Shown here: piece after piece, positions 22,501 to 34,518 of the stretch | How positions within the stretch are numbered: the first letter of the stretch is position 1 | Layout of the letters: the number at the start of each line of letters is the position of its first letter | Assembly: GCA_036429605.1 (NCBI GenBank) | Contig: JAVFKD010000015.1 | Location: 2,751,421-2,815,420, forward strand | Direction of reading: 5' to 3' | From: Cladobotryum mycophilum | Taxonomy: Eukaryota > Ascomycota > Sordariomycetes > Hypocreales > Hypocreaceae | DNA length: 64,000 nucleotides | Notes under the pieces: generated by a model | The model's database searches: none | Seen by the model: the letters and a program-made list of their open reading frames with translations, nothing else | What the model was told of the DNA's origin: nothing | Position numbers and translations under genes: made by a program

Positions 22501-25500
22501 TTTCTATAGAGTTCGGGGGTAGCAAATCAAGTTGAAATCGCCTTTCTATAACCTGATACTAGATACAATCAATGTTTCGAGGTTACAAGTTTAGTATTGC
22601 TTAATATTCTGCAGCATGAAATAGTCATGTTAGATGCTGGATTGTATTGGCAGAAGCCTGTATCTCCAAGTGACACTCATATCTATTGACATTGATGCCA
22701 TTGGTCTCCATAGGTATCTTCTGGTTCTGCAAGGTTCCAGTACGATCTAGCAAAGAGTATTTAGAAGCTTCCGTTGGGATGATAAATCGAGGCCAAGTCC
22801 AAAGAAGTCGTCAAATATAATTGAAGGCTGGTCCCTCTATTTTCCACTCTCAATGCAGTTAGCTTTCAGAGTGCAAACATCTTAACAATCCCACCACGAA
22901 AGAAGTGTCTGGAGATGACATCACTTCATCATGGCGATGGTGAGTCACGTAACCCCTTGCCAACACCCCAAATGTGCAAATCCATCAACAAGGGCATTAG
23001 TTGACGTAGAAAGATACCTGATCAATCACTGAGGAGATTTTAGTTCAATTACCTAGATAAGAGGAGCTCCAAGTAGCAAAAGAACAATTTATGATGTTCC
23101 TCTTCGCCAGTATAGAAATCCAACACAGACATTACAGAGAGCCGATTGGGTTTGAACAACGAGTCTCTTTGCAAAAGAACTTGTATTGCATGAATATCCG
23201 AAATGTTCTTTATTAAGAATCTTTTTTCTCTTTGGAAGCTTTCCGGAAGGGAGCATTTATTCCCAGGATCTCGTTCTTCCAATATTCCAATATTCTAATA
23301 TTCCAATTGGTCGTCCGTTTGAAGCCTTGGATTGATTCACAAGCCAGTTTGGCAGAAAAGCTTCAATTCGCAGATTTGGTTTCTCAAACTTCTTAACAAA
23401 GAAGCGCTTCCATGTTAAAGATGTCATTAGCTAGGATATAATTGCTCAGTTCATCCTTCTGCTGTGACGCGTCTCTCACTCTTGTTGGTAATATCACGAA
23501 CTTTAGACCGAAGCTTTGAGCGCATCTCAGTCTACAGATGTTGAATTGATAGTTAATCATTCCATCTTTATGAGGTGGTCTGATGCGGTCGTAATTTTAT
23601 CGCAGTCAAAGCGCGGAGTGAAGTCTGGAATGCATGGTGAGGATGCTCGTTACGTAGTAGCAGGTGGGTGACTCATCGTAACGAAAACAAATGCCAGGCG
23701 TGAATCGCGTACCAATACCATCTCTCTCAGCATCGATATGCTAGATTTCTTTTTCAATGCGATTAGAAAGTAATGAAGAATCGAGAATCAAATCAAAATT
23801 TGTTTGATCATTGAGATAGAGCTTTGATTGCGCAGCAGTTGATGAAGGCGAAGAATGGTGTCTCGCACTTGGTTTTGGTTTGAAATATTGCTACCCTACA
23901 CGCAGAGATTTTGAGAACATCGCTCGCAGGTTTTGTGTTTTACCTCTTGAACTACTCTACATGTTTAATATCGAGCTTGTAAATGTATCTCGCTAGGTCT
24001 TAAACCTGTGCGCGACGTATCGAATCAGTTCTCATGGCAGATGGCTTTCAATTTTACACCAGTATAAGAGTTTATTGCTTGTAGCATCAAGAAATTCTAA
24101 CGCACCATGGCATGAACGGCTATGACATCATCAAATCCCTCTTCCTTACTGATTGAGCAGATCTGAATTTTATTTCTAGAATGAGGACACTTTGCTTAAC
24201 CTAGTTTACATTTACAAATTACCTCCCTGCTATGACTGATGGAATAGAGCAGTGTACTGGATATCTCTATATTTAAGATTTGCAGAAGGCATCCTCAACG
24301 CCAAATGAGGATACTGGTTGAGCGTTTCCCGATGTCCTACGCAAGCTTTGATTGCACCGCAACATGAGCCAAATTTCCACGTCAAGTCACTAGATCCTGA
24401 TCATCTTGACGTGTCGCGTGTCGCGCGCCACTGCCTCCTATGAGTCACTTACGTACTGGTCCCCGCTCTTCGTGCCTCGTGCCTCCAGGTAGGGAGATGC
24501 ATAAAGGTGATTTGACTATCGGCTTATTGCTATTGCATTGCGTCTGGAGATTTTGTTTCAAGCAAGCCTAAATGCGTATTTCATAATCAATGCAGCTTCA
24601 TGATGAACGAGCATTGCAAAGCTGTATGACAGCAGCCTACTCGACTACATGAGATCAACAGTCACTGTCAAATTTTGGTTAAGAATGAGAATGCAAAACC
24701 TTTGAGGTAACTGATCCATGCTGGTTCACATGCCGTGCGAGATCGAGATCCGTGTCTGACCAGCAGCAAATAATTGCAGGTGCTCTAACCGCTACGGGAT
24801 CAACGCCAGCGCTCGATTGGACACTAAAAATCATGAGCTTGCGCAGGTACCCACCCTGCGGGTCTCCCTTCCTTGGTGAGACGACTTGCATCGCCAGAAA
24901 GACATGGGGAAAATTGTAGATTGAATAGAAACGGCTCTAGTTGCGATAGCCCCTCTGTTCTGGAGGCTGGGGTCTTCGACTGGAGTAGTTGGTACACGAT
25001 TCCTCAATCGAGAAGCCTCTGCACCAAATATCACGTCGACTACGAGGTATTTCGATGAGAGTGATGGCAAAGTATGACCTGACCAAAAGATACAATTGAT
25101 TGCTGTAAAAAAAATGATAATCCACCAATCATTTCTGACCATCTCTTGTATTTTTGACCATTGGTGCCTGACAGAAAGTGGAGCGATATGACGTCGTTGA
25201 TCAGAGATGTCAAAAGAGGGAGGAACAACCTAACGGAAGGAGCACCTTGATGTCTAATAGCCCACCCCGCAGATGGGATGGGTTCTTCTTCTTCTTCTTC
25301 TTCTTCCAAGTAACAGGTTTTCGATACGAACGATTCGAAACAAATGATTCCACGACCTTATCTTCATTGTCGAATCCAATCTTCGTACGCGTTGACGGAT
25401 CCAGTATATCTGAGACTGGCCTTTCACTGTTCTTTTCACGTCCTTCTGGTTATTTCGACATCCAGATTGTATCCCAAAATGCTTGCGTTCATGTGGTTAT

Positions 25501-27689
25501 CCCTGCTCGAGCATCAAGGCAAACCATGCCTTACTCATCCTTCCTGAAACTCCAAACCCACCGTCGATGGGAAGTTGCAAAGCCCCGTGCCGTCGCTGCA
25601 CAAGGCCGTCAACCTAGACCTGATATGGCCTTGACAAATACGGAGGCTCATGCTTTGGAAGTGTTGCATATCGAGAAAGGACTTGGGTTCAACATGTGAA
25701 AGGCCATTCGTCAGATATGATCCTGATAGATGGTCTAGCCGTTGCTGCCATTGTGAGTCCTCATGACTCCTAAGACAGTGAGTATGACACTAAAGTCGAT
25801 GTGACTAATGCCATCTGCGATATAGACGGTGACGAATACCTTTGCGTGGAAGTTGATGAAGAAGGAAATAAAGAAGAAAAGAACAAATGTGCCGTGTCAA
25901 ACGATATGAATTGAGATAATGGAGCCACCAAGGAAGAAATCTCGTGGAGATGATGTAGTGGCCAAGGCAGCACGGCGGCTTGAAGAGTATAATACGTCTA
26001 ATCCCATTAGCAGAGAAAACAAAGACCTTTGCAATTTCGACTTTTCTGTGCCGGTGGGCTCTCCCACATAAGTGGTATGTAGAGCGACGGGAAAACAGGG
26101 AAGATGACCCGTCTCTCTTAGCTACCTATATCATCTTGTGTACGTTGGTGTGGCGACTCTTCCTCCTGCTGATATGATTGAGCGGAGAGGATCCTGTTTG
26201 GATCAGTAGGGAGAGCGTGGCTCGCATGGACGAGGATACGAGAGACTGGGCGAGGAGGATGTGTATGACCGAGACGTACATTCTGATTCTCATGGACGAG
26301 GGTGAGAGGGGTATGGACAGGAAGAACTCGATCAAGGCCATCTTGGAAAGTTCTAGGAAATTGAAGATCAACGGGCGAGAGAATTGAAGAGATTGGTAGA
26401 AGAGTCGACGAATATGGGATCGAACTCTTATCCTTTGTACCATTCATCCGCAAAGCCAAATCTACACTGACAGAATTTTTGACATTGAAACAAGACGTAT
26501 CATTGGCTAGTGTGCTTGGCTTTGGCTTTTATATTTGGCTTTTGGCTTTTGAATCAGAGTCAATTTCACGATTTAAACTTGGCTGAAGCGAGGTGTTGAC
26601 AAGGAGAAACAGTTGAACTCTCTAAATTGCGAACTGAGTAAGGGGGGTCAACAACGGAGCGCTGCATTTAAGAGACACTGAATGGAAATAAGACTTGGAT
26701 TCTCTCGTTGCTCTCGATTACCCTCGTCGCCCTGATCGCTCTTGTAGTCTTGTATCTATGCCATTGCCTTGTCAGCCAACGTGTAAGAGATGCCAATCAT
26801 AAGGCATGACGGTTTAGAGAGGCAGTACCGGGGGTTTCGGTGACCCAGCGTGTAATTCCCATCCCCAATGTGTCCAATGCGAACCACACTCACCTCTCCA
26901 CGCCAGTATTAACTACCCCCTCGTAATACTGTATTATTAGTTCCTTGGAGACTGGATAACATGTCGAAGGGAGAAAGTGTTGGTGCCTGAATCGAAGACT
27001 CTTGTTCACCAAAGCTACTCACATGATCTTGATTAGGCGATACCATGACTTACCTATGAGAGCCTTTGTCCAGTATCTTCTCATATGCTGATGGAGCCAC
27101 GATCTTCGTGGGGGAAAGGCAATAAACACTGGTCCTCAGGTTTTCATTTGATGAAGCATGTCGCAACCGCCATCTCCATTCTCGTAGTGAATCTAAGGCC
27201 AATAGCCAAGAGCTAGTACCAATACCTACTCAGGCCCTAGAATAAGATTACCATTTGTCCCTTAGAATGGTTCGAACCGTCCGCGACTGTTGGCAATGCA
27301 TTTAGGTCGGAGTGAGAGAGCCAAATAATTGTCATAATAGACAACGGAATCGACCATGACACGACGACAGACTATTGCATGACGCAAATATAGTCTGGCC
27401 GGAACACTTCGCTTCACATTGATCTAGAATAGGCATATATACCTCAATCAGCTCACACACACACACACTCTAACAGGTCTAGACAGTTCTTTCTTACAGA
27501 ATTGTCAGCTCTTTCTCCCGGGTTTGATTGCATTCTTGGTATCTCTCGGAGTGCCGTTGTTGGCAGAAGTAGATGGAGTTGGTATTGCTATTGGGGAATG
27601 TAATGCCGTTGTTTTAGTCTTACCATCAAGAAGGAGTGAATGCCAATCGACGCCAAGCCAACAAATAGGCCACGTGTGTCGAAGCAACG
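22501..27689. other. Long gene-free or decayed stretch (about 5 kb)
   Basis: No intact gene found. A plus-strand frame at 25430-25699 (PARASRQTMPYSSFLK..., NTEAHALEVLHIEKGLGF) has coding-like composition. Its end vaguely recalls the TEAxxxLRxEKG motif of aminomethyltransferase (GcvT) domains; it may be a gene relic, at low confidence. A poly-TTC run lies at 25281-25308, a (CA)n run at about 27452-27467, and one unit of the 19-bp minisatellite at 26704-26727. The remainder shows nothing I recognise. Confidence 0.35.
26704..26727 (-). repeat. Solitary unit of the 19-bp minisatellite
   Basis: On the minus strand, acgagggtaatcgagagca plus the next five bases are an exact match to the array at 20351-20540, 6.2 kb away and in inverted orientation. 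Confidence 0.85.
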
Positions 27690-28074
27690 AGTGATGGAAC
27701 GCGGAGCTGTAGCTCCTGGAACTGACAGCTGTATCGGACTGTCAACTCAAAGTGAAGACAATCTGAACACCGTCGGCCCGTCAACAGTCTTTTGCCAGCT
27801 GGCAGGGCGGCAGTAATAGGCGGTACCGTTACTCCGCCCACAAAAGATAAATTCAGAAATCGAAAGGACGAAGCTTTTTCTTTCTTTCCTACCATCACCA
27901 TCACCATCAAACTCTGGTAAGTACGCATCTCAACCATCAACCACCGCCCATCTAATGCAATATCATTGCAGAAGCATCAACATCAACAGCAGCAGCAGCA
28001 GCAGCATCAACAACAACAAGTAAGTTGATAACCGACACTTCTCAATTACTGTTTACTAACCACTCTGTCAACAG
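27690..28074 (+). promoter_or_regulatory. Shared promoter and intron-containing leader, copy B
   Basis: It contains the family 16-mer cagctgtatcggactg (27726-27741), the conserved cccacaaaagat block (about 27837), a CAT-repeat leader and two leader introns: 27917-27971 (gtaagtacg...cattgcag) and 28020-28074 (gtaagttgata...ctaaccactctgtcaacag). Between them lies a CAG/CAA-repeat exon. The second intron is immediately followed by ubiquitin-coding sequence. Fungal polyubiquitin genes commonly carry an intron right after the first codons, so both intron and exon are likely of polyubiquitin origin. Confidence 0.7.
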
Positions 28075-28162
28075 ATTTTCGTCAAGACTCTGACCGGCAA
28101 GACTATCACTTTGAAAGGCTGAGTCATCAGGCACCATCGACAACGTCAAGTCCAAGATCCAG
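28075..28162 (+). pseudogene. Polyubiquitin first-repeat remnant
   Basis: The segment reads IFVKTLTGKTITL in frame, the N-terminus of ubiquitin lacking only MQ. It then has substitutions and a one-base insertion (frame lost, TGA follows) and ends with DNA encoding TIDNVKSKIQ in another frame. At DNA level it is close to fungal ubi4 coding sequence. No further ubiquitin repeats follow; 12 bp later the ATG of the zinc-knuckle gene begins. It therefore now serves only as 5' leader. Confidence 0.85.
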
Positions 28163-28174
28163 AGTAGTCGCACC

Positions 28175-29095
28175 ATGGCTGACTACAACAACAATAGCAA
28201 CAACAACAACAACAACAACAGCAACAATAGTAAGTTTGCTATTCCTTCCTTATATTATTAATCCATTGTTTCATCTCGTCATCCGTCCTTCGCTATTCCC
28301 GATCATTCGACACAGTCATACCCATCTACCCCTTTCATTCCCTCCCTTTCTGCCTCTCTTCTTAACCATCACCGCATTTCTGCATCTCAATTTGTTGTTT
28401 CGTGGTCTAAACCTACCCAAACTTGCAACTCCCTGGTAGCTTGTCTATACTAACTAGGTTTAGATATGAATAACGAGTACATTGGGGTACTCGGCGTTGT
28501 CCGGGTCGCTTTTGCGGGCCCGTTTCTTCCGGGCGTCCCTGCCCCGAGGGGAAGAGGAGCGGGTCGAGGAGTGGGCCAGAGAGGGGGCCAGGGAGGGGGC
28601 CGAGGAGGCCAGAGAGGGGGCTATGCCGGCCGAGGTGGGCGTGGAGGCGGCGGAGGCCATAATGGCCAGAGAGGAGGTCGAGGAGGTGGTGCCCTCGGGC
28701 CCAATCGTGGCGGCGGCATACGCCGTCCACAACAGTACGGGGGTGGCAACTGCCGCAATGTAAGTCTTCATGACCACCGCGGCACACACAACAGCTAACA
28801 TGTTCTATAGTGCGGTGAAGTTGGTCACTGGTATTTAAATTGTCCATTGAGGGCAATTGGAAGAGGCCCAAATGGCCAGGCGTCGCGGGCCCAGAGAGCC
28901 CAGATGGAGGCCCTGGTTGGGCGTAATTTGTCCCTCGAAGAGGCGACGAGGATGCTCGTCGATTTGGCGAACCGGGACGAAGCGCCCGTGAACGAAGAAC
29001 GGGCGGTCGAGCCCAAGATGGAGGAAGGGGCTGTCGAGCCTAAGGTAGAGGACCAGGCCGATGAGCCTGTGATCAAGGAGGAGGAGGAGGACTAG
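28175..29095 (+). CDS. Glycine/arginine-rich protein with a CCHC zinc knuckle (family copy B)
   Basis: Three exons (28175-28229, 28464-28759, 28811-29095) give 211 residues. Exon 1 is a short Asn-repeat start (MADYNNNSNNNN...). The 234-bp intron ends tactaactaggtttag; an AG six bases earlier would also keep the frame. Exon 2 encodes GRGAGRGVGQRGG-type RGG repeats and GGIRRPQQYGGG. The second intron (51 bp, gtaagt...ctatag) again splits the zinc knuckle, CRNCGEVGHWYLNC, exactly as in copy A. The tail has LSLEEATRMLVDLANRDE, a probable helix, and an acidic EPKxE repeat ending EEEED. It is probably a single-stranded nucleic-acid binding protein. Expression would be driven by the captured ubiquitin-type promoter described above. 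Confidence 0.82.
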
Positions 29096-29639
29096 GCTTG
29101 GTCTCTTCTCTCTTCTCTCTCCTTCTTCTTTTCTTTTTCTTTTTCTTTTTCTTTCTTTCCCTTTTTTTTTAAATTCTTTTTTTTTTTAGTTGGAACAGTA
29201 GCCCTATCGCCCCGTGGGCTGGTGGTTGGTGGTTGGTGGTTGGTGGTTGGCGGTTTGTCGTTTGTGTTTTTTTTTGGTTGGTCAAATGGGAATAAAACAT
29301 TTTGGACCAAAAACTCTGCTACCATATTAGTGATAATACTCACTCAGTGAATGTATGAAAGTATTGTAGATTCAAGTTCGGTTGTATACTAATTCGGTGG
29401 TCTGACAATTGTCTTTGCTGCAGTGATACCCCTGAGGTTATAAGAAGAAAGAGTCCATATTCATCAAGTACCCACACTTGTCCTCTATGAAAGATGAATG
29501 ATTGTCTTTCTGCATAAGCTTCTACTTCTGCTACGCATTAGTGTCATGCTTTTCAAGGTGGAAAAGTTCAAAGGCCAAGGGTTTGTTTCGAGTTGGCTCC
29601 CTTGCACGTGAAAGAACCTTTGTATGGTTTTTGCTTGCA

Positions 29640-29958
29640 TTAGCTGTCAGCTGTATCGGACTGCCAATCTAATGGAAGTGAAGACGACTTGAACACTTCC
29701 AGCTGTGAAATTTCTGCCAGCAAGGCGGTGGCAGTGCAAGAAAACCGCCTTACTTCTAAGTGAATTTAAAAATTCTCAAAGGCAAAGTCGTCCGGTTACA
29801 CACCACCATCTTCATCATCACATTGTGGTAATTGAGCACAACATCCGCCACCGACAATACTTCATCTCATTCTTTCAGAAAAAAACAACAACAAGTAGAT
29901 GGACTACTGTAGTCGTTCATTTGATACACGCTGACAACAAGGGGAGCAGACTACTATC
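29640..29958 (+). promoter_or_regulatory. Shared promoter/leader, copy C
   Basis: The same module as upstream of copies A and B: the 16-mer cagctgtatcggactg at 29648-29663, then gccagcaaggcggtggcagt and a CATC-rich leader, with a putative leader intron starting gtaattgag near 29826 and ending ttctttcag near 29878. The stretch that would be ubiquitin-like is no longer recognisable. Confidence 0.55.
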
Positions 29959-30376
29959 ATGTCAGACAAGGACCAGAAGAGCAGTAGCCACAAGAGCAAC
30001 ACGGCGCGTCAAAGAGCCCGACAACAAATCAAGCTTCACGGTGTATGCATACTTCCATTCTTCATAGCAACGTCTACTGGTGCTAATCAACCCCCAGCCC
30101 AGCCGAAAGGGGTCCCTCTATTGGGCCCAACGCTATGATTCGTGGCTGCAAGGCCCCGATTACCAGATGTGGCGGGATAAGATGAAGGTAAAATTCCACC
30201 GGCCGTTCACTGTCGAACAGGCGTTAGCTATACGGAATATAGCGGCCCATGATGACGGCTCCATTGCAACCCGTACGAACGAAGGCACTACGCCTGTCGA
30301 TAAAGCAGTTGAGCCTGAGGAAGAAGACAAGACGACCGTCAAGAAGGTAGAGGAGCAACCCTCTCAAGGCAACTGA
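29959..30376 (+). CDS. Short diverged member of the same family (copy C, no zinc knuckle)
   Basis: Two exons (29959-30042, 30098-30376) around a 55-bp intron (gtatgc donor, gctaat branch, cccag acceptor) give about 120 residues. The basic N-terminus (HKSNTARQRARQQIKLHG) lacks the RGG repeats. The C-terminal half (FTVEQALAIRNIAAHDDG, then an acidic VEPEEEDKTT tail) parallels LSLEEATRMLVDLANRDE plus acidic tail of copy B. The CCHC motif is absent. Placement after a third copy of the shared promoter supports common origin. The gene could be a degenerate duplicate; the non-consensus donor makes the model less certain than for A and B. Confidence 0.5.
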
Positions 30377-30940
30377 CCTCATACCACACTGGTCTGTCTT
30401 GGTCCTAGGGAGCCTCTCCTTTGAAGCTATGCACGTGGAAGAGGGGCCGATTCTTGGAGACTGGGCTAGTAAAGTCACCCAAGAGGACTATTGACAGGAG
30501 CACATGCTGGGCAGACGGATTGAAGTGCTGTGAAAGGGAGCGTAGTTGAGGTTCCCTGAGCAGTACCTACCTACTTCCTTGGAGAGCTCGCCCAGAGCCC
30601 AGGCTTGAACATGTCAGCAGTGTTCTGAGGGCACAGCTGAGGTTGAGAATTGACGTTGAAGACCATGACGCCAATGATGGAAAAGCATATCAGCATTGAA
30701 TTAGGTCCTTAATCACTCACGCATTGGCTATTCACCCTCATACCATACGCAGTTTAAATAAAAATATAAATAAATAAATAAATAACACTTGCACCTCTGC
30801 TCAATGCACCCCTATGTTTGCAGCCATCTACTTCTTAGGCGTACGCCTAACTGTTTCCAAGTTATAAACTGCCATTAATGCATTGATACAGTTTACCATC
30901 AAAGGTCCTTAACTGCCACACTGGAATTCCCAAACCTGTA
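30377..30940. other. Spacer downstream of copy C
   Basis: Includes a short (aaat)n run near 30765-30785. No gene recognised. Confidence 0.35.
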
Positions 30941-32700
30941 GATCTCTCCATGATTCGTCATGTTATGACCAGATATCAGCAAAAATCTACATGTATCTAC
31001 AGTCTTTTAAACGACATTTTCTCCATCAGGCAAATAGTTATCCCGATCATGGCCAACAACATAAATTTCGTCCATATTTCTGCGAAGAGAACTGTTTGGA
31101 TGTCAACTAACCCCAGGCGAACAATGAGAGCACATGCGCAGAACCACCACTGGAAATGAATGTTCACGGTTTCGCTCCAACGACAATGAAAGCAAGTGAC
31201 AAGAACGATATGAGTGCGAACAAAAATTACCGCCACATGGTCACCAAGTCATCCACTACGAACGCCGCAAGAACGGCGTAGAAAGGATTGGATGCTACAA
31301 ATAGCGCATAAAGCACAAGAGAGAATTTGCGGAAATCCAACACTTTCAATCCCTCTTGTGTGAAGGTAGCATTTAGCCAAATATTGCAGGCGCCCAGGAA
31401 CTACCACGCATTTAGTCTTAAGATGCAACCTACTATGGGAATAACAGAAAAGGCTTTCAGAATCTGCTGTCTTCTCTTGATGATGAATGCTAGATCATCT
31501 CACTCGTTCATCTATATGTTAACAGCTGCGATCTAGGGCTGTAAATCAACATCTGGGCTCGTCTGGGGGTAGTTTGTAGATGGTAATAAGGCTTCTTGGA
31601 ACATAGAACATGGACAGTAACAACATCGAACAACAACAGCAGTATCAGAAAACTATAGCCATGTTGAGCAACCGCAGTGTTTAAGCAAACACTGACCACT
31701 GAGATCACAATGCCTTCCACTAACATAAGAGAGACATTCTTCACAAGTTCTCCACCAGGCCAAGTTCTTCCAGTCGCATCTCCCTCAAATTGGCTGGCAA
31801 AACCTTGATATTGTTACCAGTAAAGGCAGCCAGACCCTGGCCTTTGTGCTATCCCCTTTCTGACCTCCCGTTAGCTCTGACCTCGTAATAGTATCCAGCA
31901 AAGCTCCATGGGCTGTAACAACATCATCTCCGTGAACGAACGACGGTTCAATCGTCTCTTTTATTGGAGGAGTGTTCTCCAGATCAACCTTCCCCCGGCC
32001 TTCATAGCGCCTTATTTTAACCAGATGATTGATGTCATTGCTCCCAGTACCTTTTCTTTTACGTATCTAGCAAAGCTTTCCTTAAAGCAAGCCATGTGGA
32101 CCCTTGGGTCAAAGCTGACTGCCATATGCAGGTGATTCGTCGGCATCATGATTAGGTATGATACGCTCTAAGCGCCATCTCCACGAATACTTGTAGCCGG
32201 GGGCTTGGTTGAGCAACTGTGTTGTAGAAATATGCATGGTGATGATGTCAGGATGTGATGATGAAGAAGTAGTGTTGACAATCTCATTTATTAAGAGTAA
32301 ATACATATTATATTGCTATACTCGTTATTACCTGCTGTTGCACGTTGCTGCCGGCCTATTGCTGCCTGTTATCACTTACTGTTACCTAGACACTTACTGA
32401 TAATGTCGAGTCCAGTAACCCAAGTGTAGTATTAATTTTAGCCAATAAAGAGCCTTCTTTCACCCATGTCAGAGCAAACGAAAACTGGAATTCAAGGAGC
32501 CAGTTGACTCTAGCAACGGCCAGCATTCTCAACAAAGTATTACGAAGCTCGAGCCCAAATAAAAGATGGACTAATAATATGCCTGATAGCGCACCCGCAA
32601 CTAAAAGGCCAGCGATGTATAGCCTTGGTGCGGCATCCGGTATTCCAATACTTTCCTCTTCATCTGCAGGCATCCCTCGGATGGTCCATCTTACAAGTTA
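30940..32700 (-). pseudogene. Decayed multi-pass membrane protein gene
   Basis: Several minus-strand segments in changing frames look like former coding sequence. Near 32673 there is MPADEEESIGIPDAAPRLY followed by a hydrophobic helix. Around 32010-31800, an open run includes VKIRRYEGRGKVDLENTPP. Near 31740-31600 there are two more hydrophobic stretches (LMLVEGIVISVVSVCL, FLILLLLFDVVTVHVL), and near 31340-31150 RKFSLVLYALFVASNPFYAV, VVDDLVTMWR-stop and LFALISFLSLAFIVVGA. Frames are broken by stops and shifts. Together they suggest one membrane protein of five or more helices that has lost function. I cannot name the family. Confidence 0.38.
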
Positions 32701-33569
32701 ATAGGGGGAGGTGGTGTCGTCCACACTCGCCAATTCTCTTCACGGGCGAGCCATTTCTTATATCACAGGCAAACACCAAGTCTGATCATTTTCTGTAGTG
32801 TTCCCCAAAGACGCCAAGTATGGTTCTGGCCCTTGATCATCTGGTTGGCCTATACGCAGGGTCACTGTTACAGCGATTATGGCTCCGTGTCGCTTTCGTG
32901 TTGCCCGGAGATTCACACATCGAAATAGACAATGACTTGTTGAGGGCGGCTTGATTGCACGCAGACAAAGACTGGCCATGCTTGATCAGGCCGAAGAAGC
33001 AAGGAGGTTCTTTCACATCCGCCGTCGAGAGTTGCAAGCAAGAATTAGAGGATCAGAGACATTGTATAGACATGTCGGATCAACTGAGCAAGAAGCACCA
33101 AGCGTGTACGAGAGCTTGATGGAGAGAAGGAGAGCTCACGGTGGCACATCAACTAGCCCTGGAGGCTTCTCGAATCGCGCAAATGCACCTTTCAACTTTG
33201 CAACACGGAGGACTATATTTCGAAATGAGCTGCGTTGTTTTCGCTTCGAATGCTTTGTTAGGCTGACCAGTCACAGTCTTGAATAGGACGGTTTTGACCC
33301 CCATTGCTCGAGTCCAACCGTCAAGCTACCGTCGATATGGATATCGGCTTTTCCGTTTGTAGCATGCCTAAGAAATGCATAAGCAGTAGCAACAGCAAAC
33401 GACGACAAATGACTCTACACAATCGACAGCCTCCTATGTTAGGCATTCTCTACGAGTTCCCAATCAGAGGGAAGCATCACTACCTCAGCTCCATTGGCTT
33501 GCGTACATGGAGTACACAAAAAGAGACTACGATGGAAGGATTATACAATAAATAAGAGGTGGCATTAGA
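32701..33569. other. Gene-free stretch
   Basis: Short open frames on both strands (for example 32951-33286 plus, Arg/Glu-rich) but no start context, splice structure or motif to support a gene. Confidence 0.3.
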
Positions 33570-33815
33570 TGGAAAAAGAAATATTAACGAAATATTACAA
33601 TTAAAACACCAAGCACATAATACAGTGATTCGAACCAAATCCCAAACACTCAAACTCGCCTCACCTTAACAGATCACAGTAGATGATATGATACCAGAGA
33701 CAATCGACACTCTCAACTATGGCTCCAGCAAGACTCAAACGCAGATCCGGGAGGGGTTACCAGGAACGAATGGCTTCAAGTTTCATCGTTTGAACCACTG
33801 CACCATATCATTTGA
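33570..33815 (-). mobile_element. tRNA-derived SINE-like element 1
   Basis: Read on the minus strand, an A-box-like motif (tggtgcagtggttcaaacg, 33786-33804) is followed about 50 bp later by a B-box-like motif (gcgtttgagtcttgctgg). Then comes a tRNA-unrelated body containing ggttcgaatcactgtatta and an A/T-rich end. The body matches element 2 at 34519-34715 (caatcactgt-type block near the 3' end; tcgattgt block in the middle). The arrangement of internal pol III promoter plus body fits a short interspersed element. Confidence 0.45.
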
Positions 33816-34518
33816 GCTCACCGGTTGTTGAGCAGCAGACTAATGGGCTACAATGCAGCAGGCGTTCAGAGACATTCTAGCATGTGAGTGTACAGGGAGC
33901 AGGTAAGCAGTATTGCCATGAAACAAGAGGGAGAAGAGAATATAAAAAGTGGATAGGGGAGAATGAAGGAACAAGAAAGCAGTGGTCGAGAGGAGCCGTG
34001 TTGCTCAAAGAACATATCTATACTTGGAGTTGCCATTTTCCGTCCAGGTCGTCAAGCTTCTTCCAGCGAATTTACACCGGAAAGGGGTTTGTGACTGTCA
34101 TCGCCTCGTTCCAAATACCGTACAAGTCATTATGTATGTTTTCATTCTTGTGATTGAACGGTGAACGTGGCATTTGATGTCCGTGTTTTTGGTACGTTTG
34201 TTGTGATATCAACGAATAACGTGCAGTGATGGTGATGATGAACCCGCCTCTCGGATACGTTGATGATAAAATAAGGTTGATGTCATAAGTTCCAAGTTAT
34301 TGTATAGTTGTAGACCTTGACGTGCCTCTTGAACCGTCCATCATGTCCATATCTTCAATTGCGTCATCGAGGTCAGTTCACGCAATTAATAGGGCTCAGG
34401 CTGAACATTCATGTTCCCCTCTCCATCCATATAACACGTTCATTACGATGGAACATAACATATCAAAAAGAACAAGAAGAAAGAAGAACAAGAAGAAAGA
34501 AGAAGAAAAAGGAACCCA

